A stretch of 64,000 nucleotides of DNA from Planctomycetota bacterium (GTDB lineage: Bacteria > Planctomycetota > B15-G4 > SIAN01): contig JAEUIC010000039.1 in NCBI GenBank assembly GCA_016795285.1, positions 36,167 to 100,166 of the forward strand. The letters are read 5' to 3'. Within the stretch, counting starts at the first letter, position 1. Every line of letters starts with the position of its first letter. Under the pieces are notes generated by a model, which was not told the DNA's origin, did not search any database, and saw only the letters and a list, made by a program, of their open reading frames with translations. This document shows positions 54,960 through 63,982 of this stretch, one piece after another. The position numbers and the translations under genes are program-made.

Positions 54960-57671
54960 TCACTGGAACTGCAGCACCTGCGCCGGCGAGTCGACCACGC
55001 GGCCGCGGAAGCCGACGCCAAAGCCCTGCACGGTGAGCGTCAGGCCGGCGAGGCCGGGCGGCACCGTGTCGGAGAGCGCGAAGGCGCCCTGCGGATCGAA
55101 GCTGCCGAGCCCGAGCCACTGGTTCACCGGCACGCCGCCGATGTCGAGCAGCAGCAGGCCGCACGCATTGCCCGCCGGGCCGCCGCGCAACCGCGCGAAC
55201 TGCGTCGCACCCGCCAGCGCGACCGGCGGCTCGAACTGCAGCAGCAGATCGTCGAGCACGATCAGCCACGCCGCCGACAGGCCCGCTTGCTCGGCGACGT
55301 CGGCCAGGAGCAGGTCGGCGAAGCGATCGCCGTTGGCCGAGCCGGTCGCGTGCGCGGCCGGCGTCGCGAAGCGGACGCTCGCCGCCGTCGCGGGCAGCGT
55401 CGCGAGGAGGCTGCCGTTGCTGCTCGAGCGCAGTTCGACGCGCGGCGGGGTGAGGCCGCGCACGGCCCACTCGGCGCGACCGTCGCCATTCACGTCGGCG
55501 AGCGCCTCGAGCCGCTCGCCGAAGCGGTCGTCGCGGCCGAGCCCGCGCACGTTGCCGAGCAGCGTCCACGCGCCGCCGCGGTAGATGCGCACGTCGCCCT
55601 CGAAGCTGCCGCCCGTCTGCAGCGCCGTCGCCGCGAAGTCGGGGATGAGGTCGCCGTCGACGTCGCCGACGCCGGCCACCGCCGCACCGAACCAGTCGAG
55701 CGCGCCCGCGCCGAGCAGCGACTGCAGCGTGCCGCCCGCCACTCCCGACACGACCAGCACGCGACCCGCCTCCTTGCCCGCGCCGCCGTGCTTCGGCGCA
55801 CCGAGCGCCCAGTCGCCGGTGGCATCGCCGTTCACGTCGCCGAGGAAGGCGACGTCCTGACCGAGCTGCTCGCCGAACCACGCGCCGAGCTTGCGGAAGA
55901 CCAGCACGCCGCTCTGCGCGTCGACCACCTGCACTTCGCCGCCGTTCGAGACGCCGGCCGACGAGCGCGGCGCGCCGATCGCGAGGTGGGTCGCCCCGTT
56001 CGGCTGCACGCCGACGGCGAGCTGCTCGCCGAAGCGGTCGACCGCGTTGCCGCTGCCGTTCCACCGGCGCAGCAGCGCGCCGGTCGCCGACGAGCGCAGC
56101 TCGACGGCCGGGAAGCGGCTGGTGAGGTCGATGCCGATCGCGAGGTCGTCGAGGCCGTCGCCATCGAGGTCGGGCAGCGCGACGAGGTCGCCGTCCGGCG
56201 TCGCCGCGATCGAGTGGACGCGCAGCTCGCGGCCGTCGCGGCCCGAGTGGATGCGCAACTGGTCCGAGCTGAGCTGCGCCGTGCCGGGATCGGCCGCGGC
56301 GAAGTCGCTGGTGCCGTCGCCGTCGAAGTCGCCCATCTGCGCGACCGCGCCGCGGAAGCGCCGATCGGCCGGTTCGCCGGCGCGCCGCGCGATCAGGGTG
56401 CCGTTGGGCCAGCGCTGCAGCCGCAGCTCGCCGGCGGGGTCGCCATCGAGGTGCATGGTCGACTCGCCGATCGCGATGTCGGGCTGCCCGTCGCCGTCGA
56501 AGTCGGCGCCCGCGGCGAAGGCGCGGCCCGCAGTGCTGCTGGGCGTGGCGGAGAAGGCGCCGATCGAGGCGCCGTCGCTCAAGCGATGGAGCGAGAGGAG
56601 CGGCTCGGGAGCGAACGGGCTCGGAACCGTCGTCGAGATCACGAGGTCGTCGTTCGTGTCGCCGTCGACGTCGCCGCCGAGCGCGACCACGAACCACTCG
56701 GGAGAGCTGCCGAGGTCGATGCCGAGCAGCGTGCCGGTGCCAGCACCCGACAGCACGAAGGCGCGGCCGCCTCGCGCCTTCGGGTCGAGCGGCAGGCCGC
56801 CGACCACGAGGTCAGCCACCGCGTCGCCGTCGACGTCGCCCGCGCCGGCGATGGAGGAGAGCAGGTACTCGCTGCGCAGGCCGGTGTCGAAGCGGGCGGC
56901 GAGCAGCTCGACTCCCGTGGCGCTCGAGTAGATGCGCGCGACGCTGTAGGGCGCCGCCGTGCCCGGCTCGGCGTCGAGCACGCCGAGGTCGGCGCGACCG
57001 TCGCCGTCGAGGTCGCCGACGTTGGCGATGCGATCGGTGCCGCCGAGCGCGGCCGTGGCGTCGCTGCCGTCGAAGCGGCGCAGCTCGCTGCCGGAGGCGC
57101 CCGAGTAGATGCGGACCACGCCGACGCGCGTCGCGCCGACCAGCTCGTCGGGTGCGCCGATCGCGAAGTCGGCGACGCCATCGCCGTCGACATCGCCGAG
57201 CCCGACGGCCGCAGCGCCGAAGCGTGCGGCCGGGTCGGGCGACGTGAAGGTGGCGAGCAGCGCGCCGCTCGCGCCCGAGTAGATGCGGCCGATGCCGCCG
57301 ATCGCGGCGGGGCCGTCGCTGCCGACGAAGTGGTCGCCGATCGCGTCGCCGTCGACGTCACCGATCGCGGCGACGGAGCGCCCGAACGACTCGCCGATCG
57401 GGCCGGCCAGCTCGCGCAGCAAGGCGAGGTCGCGGCCCGACAGCAGCAGCGCGCGTCCGGCCGGCGCGGTGCCGCGCGTGCCGGGCGACCCGACCAGCAG
57501 GTCGCGCGTGCCGTCGCCGTCGAGATCGTCGACGAGCGTCACCGCGTGGCCGAGCGACTCGCTGCGATCGAGGCCGGCGACGCGCCAAGCCTCCTGCTGA
57601 GCGAGCGCGGCGGTCGCAGTGGCCGCGCAGATCCACGGGACGGCGCGTACCGATCGATGCACCCTGGGCAT
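54960..57671 (-). CDS. Secreted FG-GAP protein, copy 4
   Basis: The 903-residue product has a signal peptide ending at LAQQEAWRVAG and FG-GAP repeats (VDDLDGDGTRDLLVGSPG, IGDVDGDAIGDHFVGSDG, LGDVNGDATGDWALGAP). The shared C-terminal domain (LDDLLLQFEPP, IGGVPVNQWLGLGSFD, VPPGLAG, GFGVGFRGRV) ends VLQFQ. It is colinear with copy 3 over most of its length, including the pair of ArgSer-Gly-Arg-Asp (LLSGRDL) segments after the first repeat. The 15-bp CCCGATCGTGACATC motif lies 170 bp upstream, and a 26-bp B unit follows the stop after 7 bp. Confidence 0.88.
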   Translation of the reverse strand: MPRVHRSVRAVPWICAATATAALAQQEAWRVAGLDRSESLGHAVTLVDDLDGDGTRDLLVGSPGTRGTAPAGRALLLSGRDLALLRELAGPIGESFGRSVAAIGDVDGDAIGDHFVGSDGPAAIGGIGRIYSGASGALLATFTSPDPAARFGAAAVGLGDVDGDGVADFAIGAPDELVGATRVGVVRIYSGASGSELRRFDGSDATAALGGTDRIANVGDLDGDGRADLGVLDAEPGTAAPYSVARIYSSATGVELLAARFDTGLRSEYLLSSIAGAGDVDGDAVADLVVGGLPLDPKARGGRAFVLSGAGTGTLLGIDLGSSPEWFVVALGGDVDGDTNDDLVISTTVPSPFAPEPLLSLHRLSDGASIGAFSATPSSTAGRAFAAGADFDGDGQPDIAIGESTMHLDGDPAGELRLQRWPNGTLIARRAGEPADRRFRGAVAQMGDFDGDGTSDFAAADPGTAQLSSDQLRIHSGRDGRELRVHSIAATPDGDLVALPDLDGDGLDDLAIGIDLTSRFPAVELRSSATGALLRRWNGSGNAVDRFGEQLAVGVQPNGATHLAIGAPRSSAGVSNGGEVQVVDAQSGVLVFRKLGAWFGEQLGQDVAFLGDVNGDATGDWALGAPKHGGAGKEAGRVLVVSGVAGGTLQSLLGAGALDWFGAAVAGVGDVDGDLIPDFAATALQTGGSFEGDVRIYRGGAWTLLGNVRGLGRDDRFGERLEALADVNGDGRAEWAVRGLTPPRVELRSSSNGSLLATLPATAASVRFATPAAHATGSANGDRFADLLLADVAEQAGLSAAWLIVLDDLLLQFEPPVALAGATQFARLRGGPAGNACGLLLLDIGGVPVNQWLGLGSFDPQGAFALSDTVPPGLAGLTLTVQGFGVGFRGRVVDSPAQVLQFQ

Positions 57672-57840
57672 GGGAGTCTCCTGGCTTCTTGGGGGGCGGA
57701 CGGCCGTTCGACGGGCTTCGTGGAGCGGAGGGTTCCATCGCGCTCACCGTCGCCCGAGGCTTCGGTCGTCGACGGCGAGCTTGATGGCGCAGGAGTGTCG
57801 AGTCGGCAAGGGGGCCGCCGCCATCGCGCCGCGCCGCCGC

Positions 57841-57855
57841 CCCGATCGTGACATC
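57841..57855 (+). promoter_or_regulatory. 15-bp motif variant upstream of FG-GAP copy 4
   Basis: CCCGATCGTGACATC, one base different from the motif at 54807-54821, on the plus strand and 170 bp before the minus-strand start of copy 4. It lies 20 bp left of a 26-bp repeat array. Confidence 0.35.
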
Positions 57856-57875
57856 CGCTTTGCGCCCCCTCTGCC

Positions 57876-57998
57876 GGTGCCGGGGAGTTTCCGTCCGGCG
57901 CGGTGGCGGGGAGTTTCCGTCCAGCGCGGTGGCGGGGAGTTTCCGTCCGGCCCGGTGCCGGGGATGTTTCTTCCGGCGGAAGAATCAACCCCGCCACC
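57876..57998. repeat. 26-bp repeat array: three direct A units and an inverted pair
   Basis: Three A units lie head to tail at 57876-57901, 57902-57927 and 57928-57953, exactly 26 bp each on the plus strand. They are followed by a 45-bp inverted pair at 57954-57998, made of a variant unit with core ATGTTTCTTCC and an opposite B unit. The array ends 23 bp from the stop of FG-GAP copy 5. The rest of the 57672-58021 gap holds no gene I can support. Confidence 0.9.
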
Positions 57999-58021
57999 GT
58001 TCCACCGCCACCCCGTGCGCG

Positions 58022-60826
58022 TCACTCGAAGTGGAGCGCCTCGGCGCTCGAGGTCGCGAGCGCGCCGTCGAAGCCGATCGCGTAGCCGCGCAGCGTCCAG
58101 TCGAGACCGCTCATGCCGGGCGGGACGACGCTCGAGTCGCGGAAGACGCCGGTCGCGTCGCAGAAGCCGAAGTCGAGGAACTGCTCGAACGGCACGCCGT
58201 CGATCGCCTCGAGGTAGATCCCCGCGAACGCTCCCGCCGGCGCGCCGCGCACGTGGCCGATCACCCGCTCGCCCTCGGCGACCCGCTGCGGCGCGAGCTC
58301 GAGGAAGAGGGAGGGGAGCGCGAAGAGTCGAGCAGCACCGCTGACCTGCGCCTCGGGATCGACGGGGCGCGGCAGCGGCGTCGCCAACGCCAGGCGCGAC
58401 CGCGCCGGCCCGGCGAGCGCGAGCGGTACCGCTGCGCCGATCGCGCAAACACCCGTGACGTCGCGTCCGCGCAACGTGGTGAAGCGCAGCCCGTCCTCGC
58501 CTGATCGCAGCTCGACGCCTTCGCGATGGGGCGTGCCGTCGATCGTCGCGAAATCGCGACGGTCGTCGCCTTCGAGATCGCCGAGCACGGCCAGGTTCCG
58601 GCCGAGCTGTTGCACCGCGTCACCATCGACGCGCCACTGCTCCGTCCACCGCTTGCCGGCGAACAGCACGATCCGGCCGCTCGCCCCGTTCGCGCCGGGC
58701 GCTCCCACCAACAGCTCGTCGAATGCGTCGCCATCGAGATCGGGCAGCGTCGCCAGCTCGCTGCCGAGCCGCTCGTGAGCCGCGCCGCCGAAGAGCTGAC
58801 GCACCGTCGCGTAGCTCGTCCCGTCGACGATCGCGACGCGGCCCGCCTCGCTGCCAGCGGAATCGGACCCCGGCGATCCGATCGCGAAGTCGCCGCGCCC
58901 ATCCCCTGTCACGTCGCCGAGCCATGCCAACGCGGCACCGAGCTCGTCATCGCGCGCGAGCCCGAAGCGCTGGTGGAGGCGCGCTCCGCTCGCGGCGTCG
59001 AAGAGGGTGACCGCGCCGCGCGGGAAGGCGGTGGGCGAGCCGCGCCGTTCGCCGACGAGCAGCACCACCTGGCCGTCGGGCTGCCGACCGGCCGCCAGCG
59101 CCGTCACTCCGCTCGCGCCGAGCCCGTCGCTCAAGGTGAGGAGCAACGAACCGTCGCGCGCCGAGCGGATCTCGACGTAGCCGCTGCCGCCGATCGCGAG
59201 CTCCTCGACTCCGTCGCCGTCGAGATCGGGCAACGCGGCCAACGCGACGGCGAAGGCCGGATCGTGGCGGTCGGAACGCTGGCGGCGCAGCAGCGATCCG
59301 TCGGCGCCGGAGAGCAGCGCCACCGATCCGGGAGAGAGTCCGGCGGCCTCGCCGATCGCCAGCTCGCCGATGCCGTCGCCGTCGAGGTCGCCGAGCGCGA
59401 CGAACGGCCCTTCGCGCGCGAAGAGCTGATCGTCGCCGATCCGCTCGGCGAGGAAGGTCGCGCGCCGCGGCGAGGCGGTGAGCAGGCGGCCGTCGACCAG
59501 CATGCGCCGCGCGCCGGTGGCGCCGATCACGTTCCAGACCCACGGCTCTCCGAGCGCGAGGTCGGGCGTTCCGTCGCCATCGAGATCGCGCCCGCCGAGG
59601 AGCGCGTCGCCGAATCCGCGATCGAGCACCCGGTCGACGTAGCCGAAGTCGGCGGCGATCGTCGCGAGCGTCGCGCCGTTGCGCACCGAGCGGATCGTGA
59701 GCAGCTCCGCGGCGATGCTCGGGCTGCTGCCGCTCGCGTCGAACGTCGCGATGGCGAGCTCCTCGCTGCCGTCGCCATCGAGGTCGCCGGCCCGCGTGAT
59801 GGCGCTGCCGAAGCTCTGCTGATCGAGGTGCCAGTGGCGCAGCCGTGCGCCGCTCCGCGACGAGAAGACCCACAGGTCGCTGTCGAAGATCGCTTGATCC
59901 CAGATCCCGGGCCGGGAGAGCGCGAGGTCGGGGAGGCCGTCGCCATCGACGTCGCCGATCGCGCCGAGCACCCACGGCAGATCGGAGCGCGCGTCGAACG
60001 CCGGCTCGCGAATCGTCCGCAGCGTGGCGAGGTCGCGCCCGCTCAGGAGTTCGATGGCGCGCGCGTCGGAAAGCGCGGCGCCCTCCCCGAGATGGCCGAG
60101 GGTGGCGAGGTCGGCGGCGCCGTCGCCGTCGACGTCGCCGATCAGCGCGAGCGTGCCGCCGAACTCGCGGTCGCCGTAACGCGCGCGCCGTCGAGCGAGC
60201 ACGCGCCCATCGCGGCTTGAGATCACGGTCAGCGTGCCGGTCACTGCCCGAGCCGACTCTCGCGACGTGCGCGAACTGCCGCCGCAGGCGAGCTCGCTCG
60301 CGCCGTCGCCGTCGAGGTCGCCGAGATCGGCCAGCACGTCGCCGAAGGCATCGTCGGCCTGCGCTGGACGGAGTTCGCCGAGCCGTCGGCCGTCGACAGA
60401 GGAGAAGAGCACGACGAGCGAGCCTTGCGATGCGGTAGGAGCGGTCACGGCGAGGTCGGCGCGAGCGTCGCCGTCGAGATCGGCGATCGAGGCGACGGCC
60501 GTCCCGAACCCCGAGCCCGGCTCGCCCTGCAGCTCGAGCGCCGTCGCGAGCGTCGCACCCGACAGCAGGCGGGCGCGCGCGCTGCCCGGCGCGCCGACCA
60601 GCAGCTCGTCGATCGCGTCGCCGTCGCGGTCGGGGTGCCACGCGAGGCTGGCGGCGAAGCGCTCGTGGCTGCCGGAAGCGGCGTTGGTCCAGACGAGTTC
60701 TTGCGCGTGCGCGACGCACGGCGCCGACACGAGCAACGTCGCGAGCAGCGGGGCAAGCAGCGGAACAAGCAGCGACGCGGACGATGCGGCGGAGCGCATC
60801 GCGGCGCGAGGGTGGCAGAACGACAT
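58022..60826 (-). CDS. Secreted FG-GAP protein, copy 5 (divergent)
   Basis: The 934-residue product has a signal peptide (LLVPLLAPLLATLLVSAPCV region, ending AHAQELVW) and FG-GAP repeats (ADLDGDARADLAVTAP, LGDLDGDGASELACGG, LGDVTGDGRGDFAIGSPG). The shared C-terminal domain (LPSLFLELAPQ, IDGVPFEQFLDFGF, VPPGMSG, GYAIGFDGAL) ends LHFE. Its repeats differ more from copies 3, 4 and 6 than those do from each other. The ATG at 60826 has a GGGGGAC upstream; ATG 60799 is an alternative. The frame stays open to 61735 across repeat sequence and another gene, which is not coding. A 26-bp array begins 23 bp past the stop. Confidence 0.85.
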   Translation of the reverse strand: MSFCHPRAAMRSAASSASLLVPLLAPLLATLLVSAPCVAHAQELVWTNAASGSHERFAASLAWHPDRDGDAIDELLVGAPGSARARLLSGATLATALELQGEPGSGFGTAVASIADLDGDARADLAVTAPTASQGSLVVLFSSVDGRRLGELRPAQADDAFGDVLADLGDLDGDGASELACGGSSRTSRESARAVTGTLTVISSRDGRVLARRRARYGDREFGGTLALIGDVDGDGAADLATLGHLGEGAALSDARAIELLSGRDLATLRTIREPAFDARSDLPWVLGAIGDVDGDGLPDLALSRPGIWDQAIFDSDLWVFSSRSGARLRHWHLDQQSFGSAITRAGDLDGDGSEELAIATFDASGSSPSIAAELLTIRSVRNGATLATIAADFGYVDRVLDRGFGDALLGGRDLDGDGTPDLALGEPWVWNVIGATGARRMLVDGRLLTASPRRATFLAERIGDDQLFAREGPFVALGDLDGDGIGELAIGEAAGLSPGSVALLSGADGSLLRRQRSDRHDPAFAVALAALPDLDGDGVEELAIGGSGYVEIRSARDGSLLLTLSDGLGASGVTALAAGRQPDGQVVLLVGERRGSPTAFPRGAVTLFDAASGARLHQRFGLARDDELGAALAWLGDVTGDGRGDFAIGSPGSDSAGSEAGRVAIVDGTSYATVRQLFGGAAHERLGSELATLPDLDGDAFDELLVGAPGANGASGRIVLFAGKRWTEQWRVDGDAVQQLGRNLAVLGDLEGDDRRDFATIDGTPHREGVELRSGEDGLRFTTLRGRDVTGVCAIGAAVPLALAGPARSRLALATPLPRPVDPEAQVSGAARLFALPSLFLELAPQRVAEGERVIGHVRGAPAGAFAGIYLEAIDGVPFEQFLDFGFCDATGVFRDSSVVPPGMSGLDWTLRGYAIGFDGALATSSAEALHFE

Positions 60827-61048
60827 CGTGTCCCCCGTTCGTGGCAGGCAGCGCGTCATCGCCGCTGCTTCGACGCAGGGCGCCCATCGGCAACGTCCGT
60901 GCCGCGAGCCGCCGACGGGCGCGCGCAGGGCGAGGGCTCGCGATGGATCCTCCAGCAGGCTGAGTCGCGCGCAGTCGCACGACCCGTGGGCGGGGGCGCG
61001 CGCCGTGCGCGCCGCGCGAGTCCGCTCGCGCCGCATGTCGCCAGCCGC

Positions 61049-61102
61049 CCGGACGGAAACTCCCCGCCACCCGAGTTCCGGTGCCGGGGAGTTTCCGTCC
61101 GG
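61049..61102. repeat. 26-bp family: two A units as a long hairpin
   Basis: Two 23-base A-type arms, 61049-61071 and 61080-61102, face each other around an 8-base loop and match at 22 of 23 positions. The transcript of FG-GAP copy 6 could fold this into a very stable hairpin starting 17 bp after its TAA. No T-run follows. It also lies upstream of copy 5 (start at 60826). The rest of 60827-61119 shows no gene. Confidence 0.9.
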
Positions 61103-61119
61103 ATGCGGCGGCGGGGCGG

Positions 61120-63834
61120 TTACTCGAAGGTCAGCACCTGCGCCGCCGACGCCTTCAATCGGCCGTCGAAGCCGATGGCGAACCCCTGCACGGTGAGCGT
61201 GGTGCCGGCGAGGCCGGGGCCGACGTCGGCGCAGGCGAAGTGGTGGCCCTGCGTGTCGAAGCGGCCGAGCCCGATCCACTGCACCACCGGCACGCCGTTC
61301 ACGTCGAGCAGCAGCAGCCCGGCCGCGTTGCCGCTCGGCCCGCCGCGCAGCCACGCGAAGACGGTGTCGCCAGCGCGCGCGATCGGCGGCTCGAACTGCA
61401 GCAGCAGATCGTCGAGCGCGACGAGCCACGCGCGACCGTGGAGCGACGGGTCGGCGGGATCGATCGCCAGCAGGTCGGCGATGGCGTCGCCGCTCGGCGA
61501 GCCGCGTTGCCACCGCACGGCGCCGGCGAGGCGCTGGAAGGCGGCCGTGCCGGTGACGGCGACGCGCGCCAGCAGGTGGCCCGCCGCGCCGTCGCGGAGC
61601 TCGAAGCGGGGCGGGGCCGACGCCAGCGCGGCCCACTCGTCGGCGCCGTCGCCGTTCAGGTCGCGCAGCGCGACCAGCTCGCTGCCGAACCGATCGTTCG
61701 GCGCCGATCCGTCGCTCTTCGACAGGACGCTCCACTTGCCTCCGGCGAGCACGGTGACGGCGCCCTCCTCGCTCGCGTACTCATCGCGCGCTGCCACCGC
61801 GAGCTCGTCGATCGCGTCGCCGTCGAGGTCGCGCAGCGCCGCGACGCGCCCGCCGAAATGGTCGCCCCCGGCGCCACCCGGCAGCGAGACGAGCGTGCCG
61901 CCCGCCTTGCCCGAGACGACCAGCACGCGTCCCGCCTCCTTGCCGGCGCCGCCATGGCCCGGGCCACCCAACGCCCAATCGCCCGTGCCTTCGCCATTCA
62001 CGTCGCCGAGGAACGCGATGCTGCTGCCGAGCCCTTCGGCGAGCCACGTGCCCGTCTTGCGGAACTGCTGCACGCCGCTCGCGACGTCGAAGACCCAGAC
62101 CGCGCCGCCACCGGTCGAGCCGAGGTTCGAACCGAGGGCGCCGATCGCGAGGTGGATCGCGCCCGAGGACTGCACGCCGACGGCGAGCGTCGCGCCGAAT
62201 CGATCGACGGTGCCGGTGCCGGCGAAGCTCTGCAGCAGGCGGCCGTCGGCGCTCGAGCGCACCTCGACGCGCGCGGCCGCGATCGACGTGTCGAGGCCGA
62301 TCGCGTAGTCGTCGTGGCCGTCGCCATCGACGTCGGGCAGCGTCGCCAGCGCGCCGTCGGGGCGGCCGCCCAAGCGGTGGTCGGCGAGGCTCGCTCCATC
62401 GCGCCCCGACAGGAGCCGCACCGAGAAGCGCGGCGGGCCGCTGCGCGCGACGTTGGCGACGGCGAAGTCGTTCGCGCCGTCGCCGTCGAGATCATCGAGT
62501 GCCGCGATCGCGTCGCCGAGCAGCAAGTCCTCGCCGGCGCCCGGCTGGCGCGCCAGCAGCCGCCCGCCCGGCCAGGTCCGCTGCTCGACGACGCCGACCG
62601 CGAGCCCGTCGTCGACCCACGCCGGATCGGCGAGCGTCACGTCGCGCAGCCCGTCGCCATCGACGTCGAGGTCGCACCGCAGCGCCCGGCCGGTCGCCGT
62701 GGCGGTCGCGCCGGTGATCGAGTCGAGCAGCGCGCCGTCGCTACCGGCGTGGAGCGAGATCGAGAACTGCGGTTGGCCGAAGCGATCGAACCGGATCGAG
62801 AGCACCACTTCGGCGAGCCCGTCGCCGTCGCGATCCCCGCTGTCGCGGGCGAGGAGTTCCTGCGCGATCTCGGGGCCGTCGACGACCAGGAGCTCCGCGC
62901 CGGTCGCGCTCGACAGCACGAGCGCGCGGCCGGGCAGAACGCCGCCGCCGTCGCGCGTGCCGATCAGCAGCTCGGCGCGGCCGTCGCCGTCGCGATCGGC
63001 GGTCGCGTCGATCGACGTGCCGTGGTAGCCGAGGCGGTTCCCGCCATCGAAGCGCACCAGCAGGAGCTCGGCGCCGCTCGCCGCGGAGACGAGGCGCGCC
63101 GTCTCGCCGGCGAAGGTGGGGGAGAGCTCGAACGCGAGCAGCGCGAGGTCGGCGTGGCCGTCGCCGTCGACGTCGCCGACGTTGGCCAGCCGGTCGCGAT
63201 CGCCGAGCCGCGCCGCGCGGTTCGGCCCCTCGAACGACTGGATCACGTGGCCGTCGCGGCCCGAAAGCACGCGCACCACGCCGCGCTGCTCGCCGCGCGC
63301 GAGCTCGTAGGGCGCGCCGATCGCCACGTCGCCGAAACCGTCGCCGTCGACGTCGCCGACGCCCGCCACGCTGGCGCCGAACGCGGAGAAGGGATCGGGG
63401 ACGCTCCATTCGCGCAGCAGCGAGCCGTCGCGGCCGGAGAAGGCGCGCGCGGCTTGGACCGCCGGCGCGCCGACCAGCCAGTCGCCGGTGCCGTCGCCGT
63501 CGATGTCGCCGCCGTCGGCGACCGCTGCGCCGAAGTTCTCGAAGCGACCGCCGCTCAGCTCGACGAGCGTCGTGAGCGTCGCGCCCGAGACGACGCGCGC
63601 GTGGGCGTCGCTGAGGAACGGCGGGGCATCGGGCGCGCCGATCAGCAGCTCGCCGACGCCATCGCCGTCGAGGTCGCGCAACGACGCGAGCGACTCGCCG
63701 AACCGCTCGCTTTGCGTTCGGCCGGTGATGCTGAAGAGCTCCTGCTGCGCGGCGAGCGAGGGGGCGAGCGCGGGCGCCAGCGCGAGCGGCAGGACACGGG
63801 CGAGGCGGGCGAGCGGGGTTGGGCAACGGTTCAC
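61120..63834 (-). CDS. Secreted FG-GAP protein, copy 6
   Basis: The 904-residue product starts at a GTG (63834) with GGAG about 9 bases upstream. A signal peptide ends at SLAAQQELFSITG, then FG-GAP repeats follow (LRDLDGDGVGELLIGAP, VGDVDGDGFGDVAIGAP, LGDVNGEGTGDWALGGPG). The shared C-terminal domain (LDDLLLQFEPP, VNGVPVVQWIGLGRFD, GPGLAG, GFAIGFDGRL) ends VLTFE. An ATG-started frame to 63915 exists, but its first 27 residues have no signal features. It is the outermost intact member in the window. Its stop is TAA, whereas copies 1-5 all use TGA. Confidence 0.86.
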   Translation of the reverse strand: MNRCPTPLARLARVLPLALAPALAPSLAAQQELFSITGRTQSERFGESLASLRDLDGDGVGELLIGAPDAPPFLSDAHARVVSGATLTTLVELSGGRFENFGAAVADGGDIDGDGTGDWLVGAPAVQAARAFSGRDGSLLREWSVPDPFSAFGASVAGVGDVDGDGFGDVAIGAPYELARGEQRGVVRVLSGRDGHVIQSFEGPNRAARLGDRDRLANVGDVDGDGHADLALLAFELSPTFAGETARLVSAASGAELLLVRFDGGNRLGYHGTSIDATADRDGDGRAELLIGTRDGGGVLPGRALVLSSATGAELLVVDGPEIAQELLARDSGDRDGDGLAEVVLSIRFDRFGQPQFSISLHAGSDGALLDSITGATATATGRALRCDLDVDGDGLRDVTLADPAWVDDGLAVGVVEQRTWPGGRLLARQPGAGEDLLLGDAIAALDDLDGDGANDFAVANVARSGPPRFSVRLLSGRDGASLADHRLGGRPDGALATLPDVDGDGHDDYAIGLDTSIAAARVEVRSSADGRLLQSFAGTGTVDRFGATLAVGVQSSGAIHLAIGALGSNLGSTGGGAVWVFDVASGVQQFRKTGTWLAEGLGSSIAFLGDVNGEGTGDWALGGPGHGGAGKEAGRVLVVSGKAGGTLVSLPGGAGGDHFGGRVAALRDLDGDAIDELAVAARDEYASEEGAVTVLAGGKWSVLSKSDGSAPNDRFGSELVALRDLNGDGADEWAALASAPPRFELRDGAAGHLLARVAVTGTAAFQRLAGAVRWQRGSPSGDAIADLLAIDPADPSLHGRAWLVALDDLLLQFEPPIARAGDTVFAWLRGGPSGNAAGLLLLDVNGVPVVQWIGLGRFDTQGHHFACADVGPGLAGTTLTVQGFAIGFDGRLKASAAQVLTFE

Positions 63835-63982
63835 GGCAGGGACTCCGAGGGGGACCGGCAGCGCTGAGGCGGAGTTGCAAGTCGCCGGCCAAACGCCCCT
63901 CGCCCCGCAACGCATCGCCGTCGGCCCGCTCGAAGCTCGCGAGCAGTCACCGTCGGGTGACCGCGATCGCGGTGGCGATCGC

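Noticed and set aside
2447..57998. CRISPR array made of the 26-bp units
   Set aside because: Units abut without spacers, orientations mix, and no cas genes are present.
60827..61735. Extension of FG-GAP copy 5 to an ATG at 61735
   Set aside because: The added 303 residues cross a repeat hairpin and the 3' part of copy 6 in another frame; a signal peptide begins at 60826.
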